From: Mycolicibacterium iranicum
GTDB taxonomy: Bacteria > Actinomycetota > Actinomycetes > Mycobacteriales > Mycobacteriaceae
Assembly (NCBI RefSeq): GCF_001650495.1
Contig: NZ_LWCS01000042.1
Location: forward strand, 264-44,671
DNA: 44,408 bases
Direction of reading: 5' to 3'
In this document: positions 7,518-15,645 of the stretch, piece after piece
How positions within the stretch are numbered: position 1 is the stretch's first letter
How the letters are laid out: each line of letters starts with the position of its first letter
Program-made: the position numbers and the translations under genes
Notes under the pieces: generated by a model
The model's database searches: none
The model's input: only the letters and a program-made list of their open reading frames with translations
Told to the model about the DNA's origin: nothing

Positions 7518-9791
7518 TTACTTCGAATCGGCCGACACCACCGATGTGACGCGGTGGATGGCGAACTCGCGAACCCGGCCCGACGCCGGATCGTAGGCCG
7601 TCAGCTGTCCACCGCGCACGTTGATGGGGGACACCACCCGCTGGGTGGCCACCCCGGCCGGGTCGACGTATCCGATGACGACCGACTCCTGGTGGTGGGC
7701 GGCCTGCTGCAACTCCGTGATCGCCACCGCGGGATCCAGCCGCAGTCCGGACGACGGTGCCGAAGCGACCTTGCGAAGGACCGCGACGATCGCGGCCAGT
7801 GTCTGATCGGTCGGCACCGGGTTGTGGCGGTACCCGCGACGACGGCCGGGCACGGAGACGCGAGCTCCCCGCGCCCGCAGATCCACGATGGCGCCAGTCG
7901 CGTCTTCGGCGGCCGGCGCGAACCCGGCGGCTCGTAATGCGGTGAGGACCTCCGAAATCGGCGCCTGCGACACCGCGACTGTGGGCGCCAGCAACCGCAG
8001 TTCGACCGCTTCCGTTGCCGGCGCGGCGACTGCCTGGGCTAACAGGGCCGCGTCTTCGCAACGCACGAACGACGACGCCATACCGACCCGAAGCTGTCCG
8101 TGTCGCCTCGCCACGTCGTCGATGAGATATGTGAGTGCCTGCGGTACAGGGGTTTTGGAGTGACGATTGAACAAGGCGTGAAGCTCGCCCGCCGTCTTGC
8201 CGGTATCGAGGGCGCGTCGGACCGACTGCTCGTCGATCCGGTACACCATGGCGGCACCCGCCGACTCCACATTGGCGACGGCCGCGAGCTGCTCGGCCAG
8301 CGCGCGTTCAAGCGGTCCCGGGACGATGACGGTCAGATCAGCCTGTAGCAGGAAGTGGTCGATCGGTGCGGGGAGCGCCTTCTCCATCGCGGCGATGACG
8401 ACGTCGTCCGCGTCGCCGGCGAGCAGGCGACGGATCGGTGTCGCGATAGCGCCACGTCCGACGGCGCCCATCGCGTGAGCTTCGGTGAGCAAATCGGCCA
8501 CCGGTTCACGTTGCAGCCGTACCGCCCACCGCGGCCGACTCCACACCATGGCCGCCGATGCGCTGTCGGCGTCCACGCCTGCTCCGGGCGGAAGGTCCGC
8601 CAACGTGGCGAGCAGGAGCCTGCGGTCCAGCGGGGCCGCGGTAGAGAACAGTGAATCAGACAGCGCCGCATAGGGTTTACCGTCGGGACCGCGGCTTCCC
8701 ACCAGACTGGGACGGCCTGGCAGGTCCAGCCACGCCGACACCAGAAGGTGCCATCTGACCGCCGACGGCGATTCGATGAACCGGTCGGCGTTGACCGTCG
8801 GCGCCCATGCCGACCCCGAGGTGTCGGACGGGTCCGGCTCCGGGATGCCGGGCGCGATCAAGCCGGAAGCCGCCGCGACCTCCAGAATCAAGCCGAGGCG
8901 GCGTTCCTCGATCCCGGTGACCTTGGTCAGCCGTTTCACCTCGCGGATACCGAGACCGCCGCTGCGCAGTTCGGGAACCGGGGCACCACTGAGGTTTTCG
9001 AGAACAACCTCGACCTCGCGGAGAAGGTCGATCGCCGCACCCGCCGCGACGGCGTCGACGTCGGCGGCCTTGGTCGTCGTCACCGTCGGATCGGGCTTCG
9101 ACAGACTCACCGGGCCCTGGGTCTCGCCGCGCAGCACCTGGCCGACCATGCGCGGCAGGATGACCGTTTCGTCGTCGATCCTGCGCAACAGGCCGGCCGC
9201 CAGCAGCCGCGGCACCGGCCGGTCGGGCGGAGTGCCCGGTGACGCATCGCGCGTCCGACCGACGGGCGAACCTTCGAGCAGCTTGTCGAGCAGATCCCGA
9301 GCCGCGTCGTCGAGGGACTCCAGCGCCTGCGTGACATCGCTGCTCGACAGCGCCGCGCCCTCCATGGTGACCTGCCCCGGATACCAGGGCAGACTCGACG
9401 CGACCTCCGCGGCGACGCGAAGCGCCCCGGCGCCGCTCACGTCGCCCCAGACCAGAGCTCGCGCGCGGAGGTCGTCGACCGTACCGCTCAGGTCGACGCC
9501 TTCGGCACGCTCGCCCAATGCCTTCGCCAACTCGGCGATCGTCGCGGTGGTCGTATCGGCGTGCAGCGTCAGCAGCGCGTCGAGTACCGCGAGATGCAGA
9601 AAGTCGAGATCGTCGGTGGCCGCCTTCACGGATTGGCGCGCACCAGCGCGCGCGGCCAGGGCGGCGATGCTGCCGGGCGGCGGCTGGGTGAGGTCAGGCC
9701 GCAGACGCAGCAGCCGGATCAGCTGCTCGTCGTCGGAGTCCGCCAGCCAGGCGGCCAACGGCACACCAGGTGCCTTCGTTCGCGAGCTCAT
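7518..9791 (-). CDS. Helicase-associated (XPB-partner-like) conserved protein, Rv0862c family
   Basis: Conserved actinobacterial protein of 757 residues, the same size as I recall for Rv0862c (about 756). The start is ATG 9791 (MSSRTKAPGVPL); the frame stays open further upstream but runs into the divergent promoter region. I see no Walker A or DEAD-like box, so it is not itself an ATPase helicase. The C-terminal part (ending VTSVVSADSK) resembles the helicase C-terminal/WYL-like fold annotated 'helicase-associated domain' in this family. The protein is rich in short helices and likely winged-helix elements. Its conserved position next to xpb in other mycobacteria suggests a partner of XPB in DNA repair (inference). 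Here a repeat-protein gene has been placed between the two. It is divergent from the small gene at 9857. Confidence 0.8.
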   Translation of the reverse strand: MSSRTKAPGVPLAAWLADSDDEQLIRLLRLRPDLTQPPPGSIAALAARAGARQSVKAATDDLDFLHLAVLDALLTLHADTTTATIAELAKALGERAEGVDLSGTVDDLRARALVWGDVSGAGALRVAAEVASSLPWYPGQVTMEGAALSSSDVTQALESLDDAARDLLDKLLEGSPVGRTRDASPGTPPDRPVPRLLAAGLLRRIDDETVILPRMVGQVLRGETQGPVSLSKPDPTVTTTKAADVDAVAAGAAIDLLREVEVVLENLSGAPVPELRSGGLGIREVKRLTKVTGIEERRLGLILEVAAASGLIAPGIPEPDPSDTSGSAWAPTVNADRFIESPSAVRWHLLVSAWLDLPGRPSLVGSRGPDGKPYAALSDSLFSTAAPLDRRLLLATLADLPPGAGVDADSASAAMVWSRPRWAVRLQREPVADLLTEAHAMGAVGRGAIATPIRRLLAGDADDVVIAAMEKALPAPIDHFLLQADLTVIVPGPLERALAEQLAAVANVESAGAAMVYRIDEQSVRRALDTGKTAGELHALFNRHSKTPVPQALTYLIDDVARRHGQLRVGMASSFVRCEDAALLAQAVAAPATEAVELRLLAPTVAVSQAPISEVLTALRAAGFAPAAEDATGAIVDLRARGARVSVPGRRRGYRHNPVPTDQTLAAIVAVLRKVASAPSSGLRLDPAVAITELQQAAHHQESVVIGYVDPAGVATQRVVSPINVRGGQLTAYDPASGRVREFAIHRVTSVVSADSK

Positions 9792-9856
9792 TGCTGACCA
9801 GCGTAAAGGAGCCTCCCGACCTCGCCAGCCGGCGATCGGCCTGCCACAATGTCTGC

Positions 9857-10042
9857 GTGGCTGATGACAAGAAGAACCGATACGTCGATCCGGGTTGGCC
9901 GACGACGGATGCCGACGACCACCCCGTGAGCGAGCTGGCCGCCGACCGCACCGGGGCACTGTCCCCGTTCGGCGATGTCACGTTCCCGCTGCCTGCCGAA
10001 GAACTTCCGTTCATCCAATCTGTCACCGTCGTCAACAAGTAG
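9857..10042 (+). CDS. Small conserved hypothetical protein (Rv0863-like)
   Basis: Short protein of 61 residues starting at GTG 9857 (V-A-D-D-K-K-N) and ending SVTVVNK. The frame is open a little further upstream, but that stretch overlaps the divergent gene's start. It has no signal peptide or membrane segment and is rich in Asp and Pro. It is the first gene of a tight run with moaC (2 bases between stop and start), mog and moaE, so it is probably co-transcribed with molybdenum-cofactor genes. By position it matches Rv0863. Function unknown. Confidence 0.7.
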   Translation: MADDKKNRYVDPGWPTTDADDHPVSELAADRTGALSPFGDVTFPLPAEELPFIQSVTVVNK

Positions 10043-10044
10043 CG

Positions 10045-10527
10045 GTGCCCGACCGCCTCTCGCATCTCGACGAGACCGGCGCGGCCCACATGGTCGACGT
10101 CACCGCCAAGGACGCCACCAAACGAGTGGCGACCGCTGCAGGCACCGTGCACACCCGCCCCGACGTCGTCGCGATGATCACCTCGAACGGGCTGCCCAAG
10201 GGAGATGCCCTGGCCACTGCGCGCGTCGCAGGCATCATGGCCGCCAAGCGGACAAGTGAACTCATTCCGCTCTGCCACCCGCTGGCCATCACCGGCGTCG
10301 ACATCGACTTCACCGTCGGCGGTGACGAGGACCCCGGTGCCGTCGCCATCGTCGCGACCGTTCGCACCACCGACCGCACCGGTGTCGAGATGGAGGCGCT
10401 TTCGGCTGTCAGCGTCGCCGCGCTGACGATCTACGACATGATCAAGGCCGTCGACCGGGCCGCCAGCATCGACGACATCCGCGTGGTCCACAAGGAAGGC
10501 GGCAAGACGGGGACGTGGACGCGTTGA
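10045..10527 (+). CDS. moaC: Cyclic pyranopterin monophosphate synthase MoaC
   Basis: MoaC works with MoaA to turn GTP into cyclic pyranopterin monophosphate, the first step of molybdenum-cofactor synthesis in the cytoplasm. The 160-residue product has the family's usual length. It carries the HMVDVTAK stretch near 15-22, the active-site motif LIPLCHPL with C77-H78, and the GVEMEALSAVSVAALTIYDM block followed by DRAASI. The start is GTG 10045, two bases after the stop of the preceding small gene. The 3' end overlaps the GTG of mog by 13 bases, so translation is probably coupled. This is the moaC2 position of M. tuberculosis (Rv0864). Confidence 0.95.
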   Translation: MPDRLSHLDETGAAHMVDVTAKDATKRVATAAGTVHTRPDVVAMITSNGLPKGDALATARVAGIMAAKRTSELIPLCHPLAITGVDIDFTVGGDEDPGAVAIVATVRTTDRTGVEMEALSAVSVAALTIYDMIKAVDRAASIDDIRVVHKEGGKTGTWTR

Positions 10528-10997
10528 CCCGTTCGGGCGTCGTCATCATCGCGTCCACCCGCGCCTCCAGCGGCGTCTACAAGGACAAATGCGGCCCCGT
10601 CCTCGTCGACTGGCTCAACGGACATGGCATCGATACCCCGGCGCCGGTCGTCGTCGCCGACGGCGATCCGGTCGCCGCCGCATTGAGAGCGGCGCTGCGC
10701 GACAGCCCGGATGTCATCCTCACTTCGGGCGGCACCGGTATCTCGCCCACCGATGCGACGCCTCAGATCACCGCCGCCGTCCTCGACTACGAGATCCCCG
10801 GTCTGGCCGACGCAATCAGGCGATCCGGTCTGCCTCACGTGCCGACGTCGGTGTTGTCGCGGGGAATCTGCGGGGTTGCGGGCCGGACCCTCGTCGTGAA
10901 CCTTCCGGGCTCGCTCGGCGGCGTAAAGGACGGCCTCGCTGTGCTCCTCGATGTCCTCGACCACGCACTCGATCAACTGCAAGGCAAGGATCACTAG
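10515..10997 (+). CDS. mog: Molybdopterin adenylyltransferase, MogA/MoaB family
   Basis: Protein of 160 residues of the MoCF_biosynth fold. It adenylylates molybdopterin to prepare it for molybdate insertion. Visible motifs are the LTSGGTGISPTD loop (about 69-80) that binds the pterin phosphate, and LPGSLGGVKDGL near the C-terminus. I chose GTG 10515, which overlaps moaC by 13 bases; a TTG at 10524 is a possible alternative. Its stop is followed after two bases by moaE, so moaC-mog-moaE form one operon. It corresponds to Rv0865. Confidence 0.93.
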   Translation: MDALTRSGVVIIASTRASSGVYKDKCGPVLVDWLNGHGIDTPAPVVVADGDPVAAALRAALRDSPDVILTSGGTGISPTDATPQITAAVLDYEIPGLADAIRRSGLPHVPTSVLSRGICGVAGRTLVVNLPGSLGGVKDGLAVLLDVLDHALDQLQGKDH

Positions 10998-10999
10998 CG

Positions 11000-11425
11000 A
11001 TGACATTCGTCGTGCGCGCGGCACTCACCGACAAGCCCATCGATTCGACTGAACACGAGAACCTCGTCGCCCATGAGTCGGCCGGAGCAATCGTCGCGTT
11101 CGCAGGAGTCGTGCGTGACCACGACGGCGGCCGGTCGGTGACGCGACTGGAGTACTCGTCGCACCCGACGGCCGAACAGACGCTGGCCGAGGTCGTCGCC
11201 GAAGTCGCGGCCGAATCCCACGGCATCCGTGCAGTCGCCGTCAGTCACCGGATCGGCGTCCTGCACATCGGCGATGCCGCGCTCGTCGCCGCAGTCGCGG
11301 CCGACCACCGCGGCGCGGCGTTCGAAACCTGCGCCCGGCTCGTCGACCGCGTCAAGGAGCGGCTACCGATTTGGAAGCATCAGTTCTTCGCCGACGGCAC
11401 CGACGAATGGGTCAACTCCGCGTAG
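11000..11425 (+). CDS. moaE: Molybdopterin synthase catalytic subunit MoaE
   Basis: Large subunit of molybdopterin synthase (141 residues). With the thiocarboxylated small subunit MoaD it adds the dithiolene sulfurs to precursor Z. Seen in the sequence: GAIVAFAGVVRDHDGG (substrate pocket, about 29-44), an ISHRIG-like SHRIGVLHIG stretch, and RVKERLPIWKHQFFADG, which holds the catalytic lysines. The start is ATG 11000, two bases after the mog stop. It ends 6 bases before the convergent rpfA stop. Its partner moaD is on the opposite strand on the far side of rpfA (13354-13620), the same split arrangement as moaE2/moaD2 in M. tuberculosis. Confidence 0.95.
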   Translation: MTFVVRAALTDKPIDSTEHENLVAHESAGAIVAFAGVVRDHDGGRSVTRLEYSSHPTAEQTLAEVVAEVAAESHGIRAVAVSHRIGVLHIGDAALVAAVAADHRGAAFETCARLVDRVKERLPIWKHQFFADGTDEWVNSA

Positions 11426-11431
11426 CTCCCG

Positions 11432-12883
11432 TCAGGCGGGAGGCAGCACCGGAGCCGGGGCGGGAGCCGGAGCGGCCAGCGGGCCCGGTGCCGGCAGCGG
11501 AGCCGGGGCTGCGAGCGGAACCGGAGCGCCGGGAGCTGGAGCCGGGGCGCCGGGAGCTGGAGCCGGGGCGACCGGAGCCATCGGCGCCGGCCCACCGCCG
11601 GTGGCCGTCAGCGGCCGCTGTGTCAGCGCCAGCAGAGCGTCGGAACCCGAGATCTCCTGAGTCCGGATCGCGTGCCAGATCTCCTTGAGGTACGTGACAT
11701 TCGCACTCTCCTGCGGTCCCTGAGGAGCCAGAGCCGCACCCGGAGGAAGATTCTCGGGGCTGGCCAGGTGCGGGATCTCGCTGGGCACCGGGAGCTCCCC
11801 GGAGATGGCCTGATTCGCAATGTCGTAGGCCTCGGGCGGGACGGGTGCATTCGCCAGAGGGGCCAGAGGTGCCAAAGGATCAGGGGCGGGCGCTGCGACC
11901 ACCGGTGCGGGCGCGGGCGCCGGGGGAAGCGGCAGAGCCGGCTGCAACGGGGCGTCGACACCGAGCGACCACACCTGAGGCTCGCCGGGTGCGGGAGCGG
12001 GAGCCGCATCCCAGTTGGCGGCCGCGATCACCGCGGTTGGGGCCTCGGCAGGGACGGGCGCCCCGAGGGGTGCGTCCAGAGGTGCGACGTTGGCGACATC
12101 CACCGCCGGCGCGGGTGGCATCGGATCGACAGGTGCGGGCGGCACCGGATCGACAGGTGCGGGCGCCGACATCGCGTCGAATGGCGCGGGCGCGGGCGGC
12201 CGCGGCGGAAGCTTGAGCGGGCCGATGGACGGCGGCAGCGGTGCGGGTGCCGGGGCCGAGAGCTCGGCGGCAGGAGCCGGGGGCAGCGGCGCGGGAGCAG
12301 CGAGCATGTCGACCGGGGCCGGCGGCGCAGGTGCCGGTGCGGGCGGCAGCGGGGCCGGCGGCAGTGGCGCGGGCGCCGCCATCGCGTCGAATGGCGCGGG
12401 AGCAGGCGGGGGCGGCGGCGGTGCAAAGGGAGCCGGCGGAGGCGGCGGCAGTAGGGCGTTGAGGCCGAGCGGATCGAACGGCGCAGGAGCAGGAGGCTCG
12501 TCCACGACGTTGCGTGGCGTTGCGGCGGAGAGCGGCCCGCCGCACGAAGGCCAGGCCCCCTTGCCCTGCGAAGCCAAGACGCGTTCGGCGACCGCGATCT
12601 GCTCTTCCTTCGTGGCGAGGTAAGCCGCCGGCGCGAATTCACCGCCACCATGACCCGACCACGTGCTCGGCGAGAACTGCAGCCCGCCGTGATAGCCGTT
12701 GCCGGTGTTGATGGCCCAGTTGCCGCCGGATTCGCAGCTGGCCACCTTGTCCCACTCACCGTCGGTGGCGGCGCCGGCCTGGCCGGCGAGGGCGAGGCCT
12801 CCGCCTCCGATGACTGCGCCGGTGAACGCAATCTTGGCGACGTTCTTGGCAGATGAAGCGGGCTTGCGGTGCCGTCCACTCAT
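11432..12883 (-). CDS. rpfA: Resuscitation-promoting factor RpfA (secreted transglycosylase-like)
   Basis: Secreted peptidoglycan-cleaving enzyme that helps dormant cells resume growth. The ATG at 12883 gives 483 residues: a signal peptide (basic MSGRHRK then a hydrophobic run, cleavage near AGA-AT at 39); the Rpf domain (about 40-116) with catalytic Glu51 in SCESGGNW and a probable disulfide between Cys50 and Cys114; then about 270 residues of Pro/Ala-rich repeats (PAPFDAMAAPAPLPP-like). A non-repetitive, helix-prone segment at about 392-425 (NVTYLKEIWHAIRTQEIS) interrupts the repeats before the last 58 Pro/Ala residues. A 470-base leader upstream carries a ydaO-type riboswitch and a CRP-like site. 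Corresponds to Rv0867c. Confidence 0.96.
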   Translation of the reverse strand: MSGRHRKPASSAKNVAKIAFTGAVIGGGGLALAGQAGAATDGEWDKVASCESGGNWAINTGNGYHGGLQFSPSTWSGHGGGEFAPAAYLATKEEQIAVAERVLASQGKGAWPSCGGPLSAATPRNVVDEPPAPAPFDPLGLNALLPPPPPAPFAPPPPPPAPAPFDAMAAPAPLPPAPLPPAPAPAPPAPVDMLAAPAPLPPAPAAELSAPAPAPLPPSIGPLKLPPRPPAPAPFDAMSAPAPVDPVPPAPVDPMPPAPAVDVANVAPLDAPLGAPVPAEAPTAVIAAANWDAAPAPAPGEPQVWSLGVDAPLQPALPLPPAPAPAPVVAAPAPDPLAPLAPLANAPVPPEAYDIANQAISGELPVPSEIPHLASPENLPPGAALAPQGPQESANVTYLKEIWHAIRTQEISGSDALLALTQRPLTATGGGPAPMAPVAPAPAPGAPAPAPGAPVPLAAPAPLPAPGPLAAPAPAPAPVLPPA

Positions 12884-12913
12884 AGGTAAGCGTGGTTCCT
12901 CTCTGAAAGCGCC

Positions 12914-13078
12914 CGCGAGGTCAGCTGTCGGGTTCGGGCTGGAGAGGTTGCCCGGCCGTCCTCGTCGTAACGACGACGGCTTCACCCCAAGGAACCGAAT
13001 CGGTTCCAGGTCTCCCTTGTGTCGGTGGACCAGTTGGGTCCCCCGCCTCCATCCAGGTTGTATCTCGTTGTCCCCGCA
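12914..13078 (-). promoter_or_regulatory. ydaO-type (c-di-AMP) riboswitch in the rpfA leader
   Basis: On the minus strand this leader holds the hallmark elements of the ydaO/yuaA RNA: GCGGGGGACCCAA early on, CTTGGGGTGAAGCCG in the middle, and GAACCCGACAGCTGACCTCG at the 3' side. A closing stem can be drawn between TGCGGGG (13072-13078) and CCTCGCG (12914-12920). The ligand of this class is c-di-AMP, and binding usually switches the downstream gene off. The RNA ends 30 bases before the rpfA start. A possible -10 (TAGTAT on the minus strand) is at 13217-13222. Edges are by eye. Confidence 0.85.
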
Positions 13079-13312
13079 CACCAACGGATGGAGCTCGGCG
13101 CAATTGGTGATACGGCAGGCCGATCATGTGGGGGTCGATCGGCCTGGTTCAAGACCGTAACGGCTCGTTTGGGTGCCGTCACCTTTTGCTCTCGACCGTG
13201 TCGACGGCGGCGGCAAATACTAAAAAATCTCTAAAAGACCAGGAGTTGCCGTTGTTCCTGCAGGTGCCCGCCGTCTCAACCTCGCTGTAGCCATCCCGTG
13301 ACCATTCCGTGA

Positions 13313-13328
13313 TGTGACGTAAATCACG
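13313..13328. promoter_or_regulatory. CRP-like site upstream of rpfA
   Basis: TGTGACGTAAATCACG fits TGTGA-N6-TCACA with one mismatch. It sits 26 bases after the moaD stop and about 430 bases before the rpfA start, upstream of the riboswitch. In M. tuberculosis rpfA is known to be controlled by the CRP homologue Rv3676, which supports this assignment. The stretch between this site and the riboswitch (13079-13312) has no gene I can support and presumably holds the rpfA promoter. Confidence 0.65.
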
Positions 13329-13353
13329 GAATAGGATCCGGGCGTCTCGACCA

Positions 13354-13620
13354 TTACCCGCCGGCGAACGGCGGCAAAACGTCGATCGTCTGCGCGTCGT
13401 CGAGCTCAACGTTCAAGTCCCTCACCGCGACTCCGTCACACAGATACGAACAGCGCGCGAGAACCGAGGCCAGCGTTGCGCCTCGCGCCCTGAGGGTTGC
13501 CACGAGGTCGTCGACGGTCGCGCCCGCAGGCAGATCGACCGTCTCGGACTCCGCGCCGGCCGCCGCCCGCGCTGCGGCGAAGAATCGCACCGTGACGCGG
13601 ACCCGTATGTCGGCATTCAT
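13354..13620 (-). CDS. moaD: Molybdopterin synthase sulfur carrier subunit MoaD
   Basis: Ubiquitin-like sulfur carrier of 88 residues ending in the required Gly-Gly (DVLPPFAGG), whose terminal glycine is thiocarboxylated and delivers sulfur to MoaE. The beta-grasp pattern is visible: RVTVRFFAAARAAAG at the N-terminus and a central helix TVDDLVATLRAR. The start is ATG 13620, only 3 bases after the moaA stop, so the two are co-transcribed, with moaA first. Corresponds to moaD2 (Rv0868c). Confidence 0.93.
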   Translation of the reverse strand: MNADIRVRVTVRFFAAARAAAGAESETVDLPAGATVDDLVATLRARGATLASVLARCSYLCDGVAVRDLNVELDDAQTIDVLPPFAGG

Positions 13621-13623
13621 CGG

Positions 13624-14685
13624 TCAGCCCCCGATGGCGCTCATAGGACGATCGGGTTGCACGAAGTCGGGATCATTGATGCCGTGACCGGCGGCTTTGG
13701 CCCACATGGCGCTGCGCCATGCGGCCTCGAGGGCGTCGTCGCCGGCGCCGGAGCGCAGCAGTCCGCGCAGGTCGGTCTCCTCGCGCGCGAACAGGCAGTT
13801 GCGGATCTGCCCGTCGGCGGTGAGCCGGCTGCGGTCGCAGGTGGCGCAGAACGCGTGCGAGACGGACGCGATGATCCCCACGAGACCGAGGACACGGGCG
13901 CCGTCGTGCACCCGCCACAGCTGCGCCGGCGCGGAGCCGCGCGGCGTCGGATCGGGCGAGAGAGTGAAGTGGCGCTGCAACGCACGCAGGATGTCATCAG
14001 CGCCCAGCGCGCGCTCCCGCTCCCAGGAATGTCCGGCGTCGAGAGGCATCTGCTCGATGATGCGGAGCTGATAGTCCTGATCGAGGCAGAACCTCAGCAG
14101 CGCGACCGCGTCCTCCAGCCCGGACACGGGGTCCAGGACTGCATTGACCTTCACGGGGCGTAACCCCGCGTCCTTGGCTGCGCTCAGGCCGGCGAGCACG
14201 TCTCCGATGCGGTCGCGGCGGGTGATCGCGGCAAAACGGGCCGGGTCGACCGTGTCGAGGGAGACGTTGATGCGATCCAGTCCCGCGCGCTTGAGGCCGG
14301 CCGCCCGGCCGGCGAGCCCGATGCCGTTGGTCGTCAACGTGATCTCGGGACGCGGCGTCAGGGCCGATGTCGCCGCGATGACGTCCTCGAGATGAGGCAC
14401 CACCAGGGGTTCGCCGCCGGTGAAGCGCACGCTCGTGATGCCCAGCTTGGTGACCGCAATGCGCAGCAGGCGGATGAGCTCGTCGGAGCTCAGCTTCTCG
14501 TCGCGCGGCAGCCAGTCGAGCCCCTCGGCAGGCATGCAATAGGTGCAGCGCAGATTGCACAGATCGGTCAGCGAGACCCTCAGGTCCGTCGCCACGCGGC
14601 CGAACGTGTCGACCAGCGGTCCCTCGGCCGGAGCGGGGGTCGCTGGCCGGTGAACCGACGGCACGCCGAGGGCCACGACGGTCAC
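13624..14685 (-). CDS. moaA: GTP 3',8-cyclase MoaA (radical SAM)
   Basis: Radical-SAM enzyme that rearranges GTP for molybdenum-cofactor synthesis together with MoaC. The 353-residue protein has the SAM-cluster motif C43-x3-C47-x2-C50 (CNLRCTYC), the SAM-binding FTGGEP stretch, and the C-terminal cluster cysteines in FCATCDRSR and IRNC. It ends in the Gly-Gly tail (SAIGG) typical of MoaA and needed for activity. The GTG start at 14685 overlaps the stop of the upstream yccF-like gene (GTGA), so translation is likely coupled. Corresponds to moaA2 (Rv0869c). Confidence 0.95.
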   Translation of the reverse strand: MTVVALGVPSVHRPATPAPAEGPLVDTFGRVATDLRVSLTDLCNLRCTYCMPAEGLDWLPRDEKLSSDELIRLLRIAVTKLGITSVRFTGGEPLVVPHLEDVIAATSALTPRPEITLTTNGIGLAGRAAGLKRAGLDRINVSLDTVDPARFAAITRRDRIGDVLAGLSAAKDAGLRPVKVNAVLDPVSGLEDAVALLRFCLDQDYQLRIIEQMPLDAGHSWERERALGADDILRALQRHFTLSPDPTPRGSAPAQLWRVHDGARVLGLVGIIASVSHAFCATCDRSRLTADGQIRNCLFAREETDLRGLLRSGAGDDALEAAWRSAMWAKAAGHGINDPDFVQPDRPMSAIGG

Positions 14686-15089
14686 GGCACAGTTCCGACC
14701 ACGCGACCGTGGGCCTCGTCCACCGGGACGATCTCTTTACCCAGAGGCATCAGCGACACAGGGATGAGTTTCAGGTTCGCCAGCGCCAAAGGGATGCCGA
14801 TGATGGTGATTGCCATCGCGATGGCTGTGGTGATGTGTCCGATCGCCAGCCACACACCCGCGACGATCACCCAGATCACATTGCCGACCAGTGCGCCGGG
14901 GCGGGGTCCGGGCTTTTCGACGATGGTGCGGCCGAACGGCCACAGCGCGTACGCCGCAATGCGCAGCGAGGCGAAGCCGAACGGGATCGTGACGATCAGG
15001 ACGAAGCAGATCAGCGCTGCGAGAACATAGCCGAGCGCCAGCCAGAGGCCGCCGAAGATCAGCCATATGACGTTCAGGATCAGTCGCAT
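14682..15089 (-). CDS. YccF-domain inner membrane protein
   Basis: Membrane protein of 135 residues made of two YccF-type repeats. Each begins with an N-V-I-W motif (LNVIWLIFGGLWLALGY and GNVIWVIVAGVWLAIGH), followed by a second hydrophobic segment and an (I)PFG/IPLALANLKL turn. About four membrane segments are expected. The function of YccF proteins is not established. It is the first gene of a minus-strand run yccF-moaA-moaD (4-base overlap with moaA) and is divergent from cspB. Matches Rv0870c by position. Confidence 0.88.
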   Translation of the reverse strand: MRLILNVIWLIFGGLWLALGYVLAALICFVLIVTIPFGFASLRIAAYALWPFGRTIVEKPGPRPGALVGNVIWVIVAGVWLAIGHITTAIAMAITIIGIPLALANLKLIPVSLMPLGKEIVPVDEAHGRVVGTVP

Positions 15090-15233
15090 CGTCTTCCTCC
15101 AGCGGTGACCTGCAGCCTACCGACATAAGGGGATGCTGGCCGTATCGCCGTCCGAGTAGGATCTCCCAGGACGCGTCCCGGCGGGGGCGCTTACTTTATG
15201 TACCCGACTTTAGACAGACAGCAGGTGAGACCA

Positions 15234-15644
15234 GTGCCGACCGGGCGGGTTAAGTGGTACGACGCCGAGAAGGGCTTCGGGTTCCTCTCTCAGGAGGAGG
15301 GCGAAGACGTCTACGTGCGGTCCTCGGCGTTGCCCGCGGGTGTCGAAGGTCTGAAGGCGGGGCAGCGGGTCGAGTTCGGTGTGGCCGCCGGCCGGCGGGG
15401 ACCCCAGGCGTTGCAGGTGAAGCTGATCGACCCGCCGCCGAGTGTCAGCCGCAATCGCAGGGAAGCGGCGACCGTCGAACACAAGCACACGCCTGACGAG
15501 TTGCACGGCATGGTCGAGGACATGATCACCCTGTTGGAAGGCGCGGTGCAGCCCGAGCTGCGCAAAGGCAAGTACCCCGATCGCAAGGTCGCACGCCGGG
15601 TGTCCGAGGTGGTCAAGGCCGTCGCCCGCGAACTCGACGCCTGA
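15234..15644 (+). CDS. cspB: Cold-shock-domain protein with C-terminal extension (CspB-like)
   Basis: RNA/DNA-binding protein of 136 residues. The first 65 or so residues are a cold-shock domain with RNP1-like KGFGFLSQ and RNP2-like VYVRSSAL. The remaining 70 residues are a helical extension (DELHGMVEDMITLLEG and RKVARRVSEVVKAVAREL) that I recall in Rv0871 and other mycobacterial CspB proteins but not in small CspA. I chose GTG 15234 because the cold-shock domain begins there and GGTGAG lies just upstream; an ATG at 15198 would add 12 unconserved residues. It is divergent from the yccF-moaA operon. Confidence 0.9.
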   Translation: MPTGRVKWYDAEKGFGFLSQEEGEDVYVRSSALPAGVEGLKAGQRVEFGVAAGRRGPQALQVKLIDPPPSVSRNRREAATVEHKHTPDELHGMVEDMITLLEGAVQPELRKGKYPDRKVARRVSEVVKAVARELDA

Positions 15645-15645
15645 T

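Noticed and set aside
11432..12500. Pro/Ala repeats of rpfA considered as a PE_PGRS/PPE-like gene on either strand
   Set aside because: No PE or PPE N-terminal domain; the stretch is continuous with the Rpf domain in one frame.
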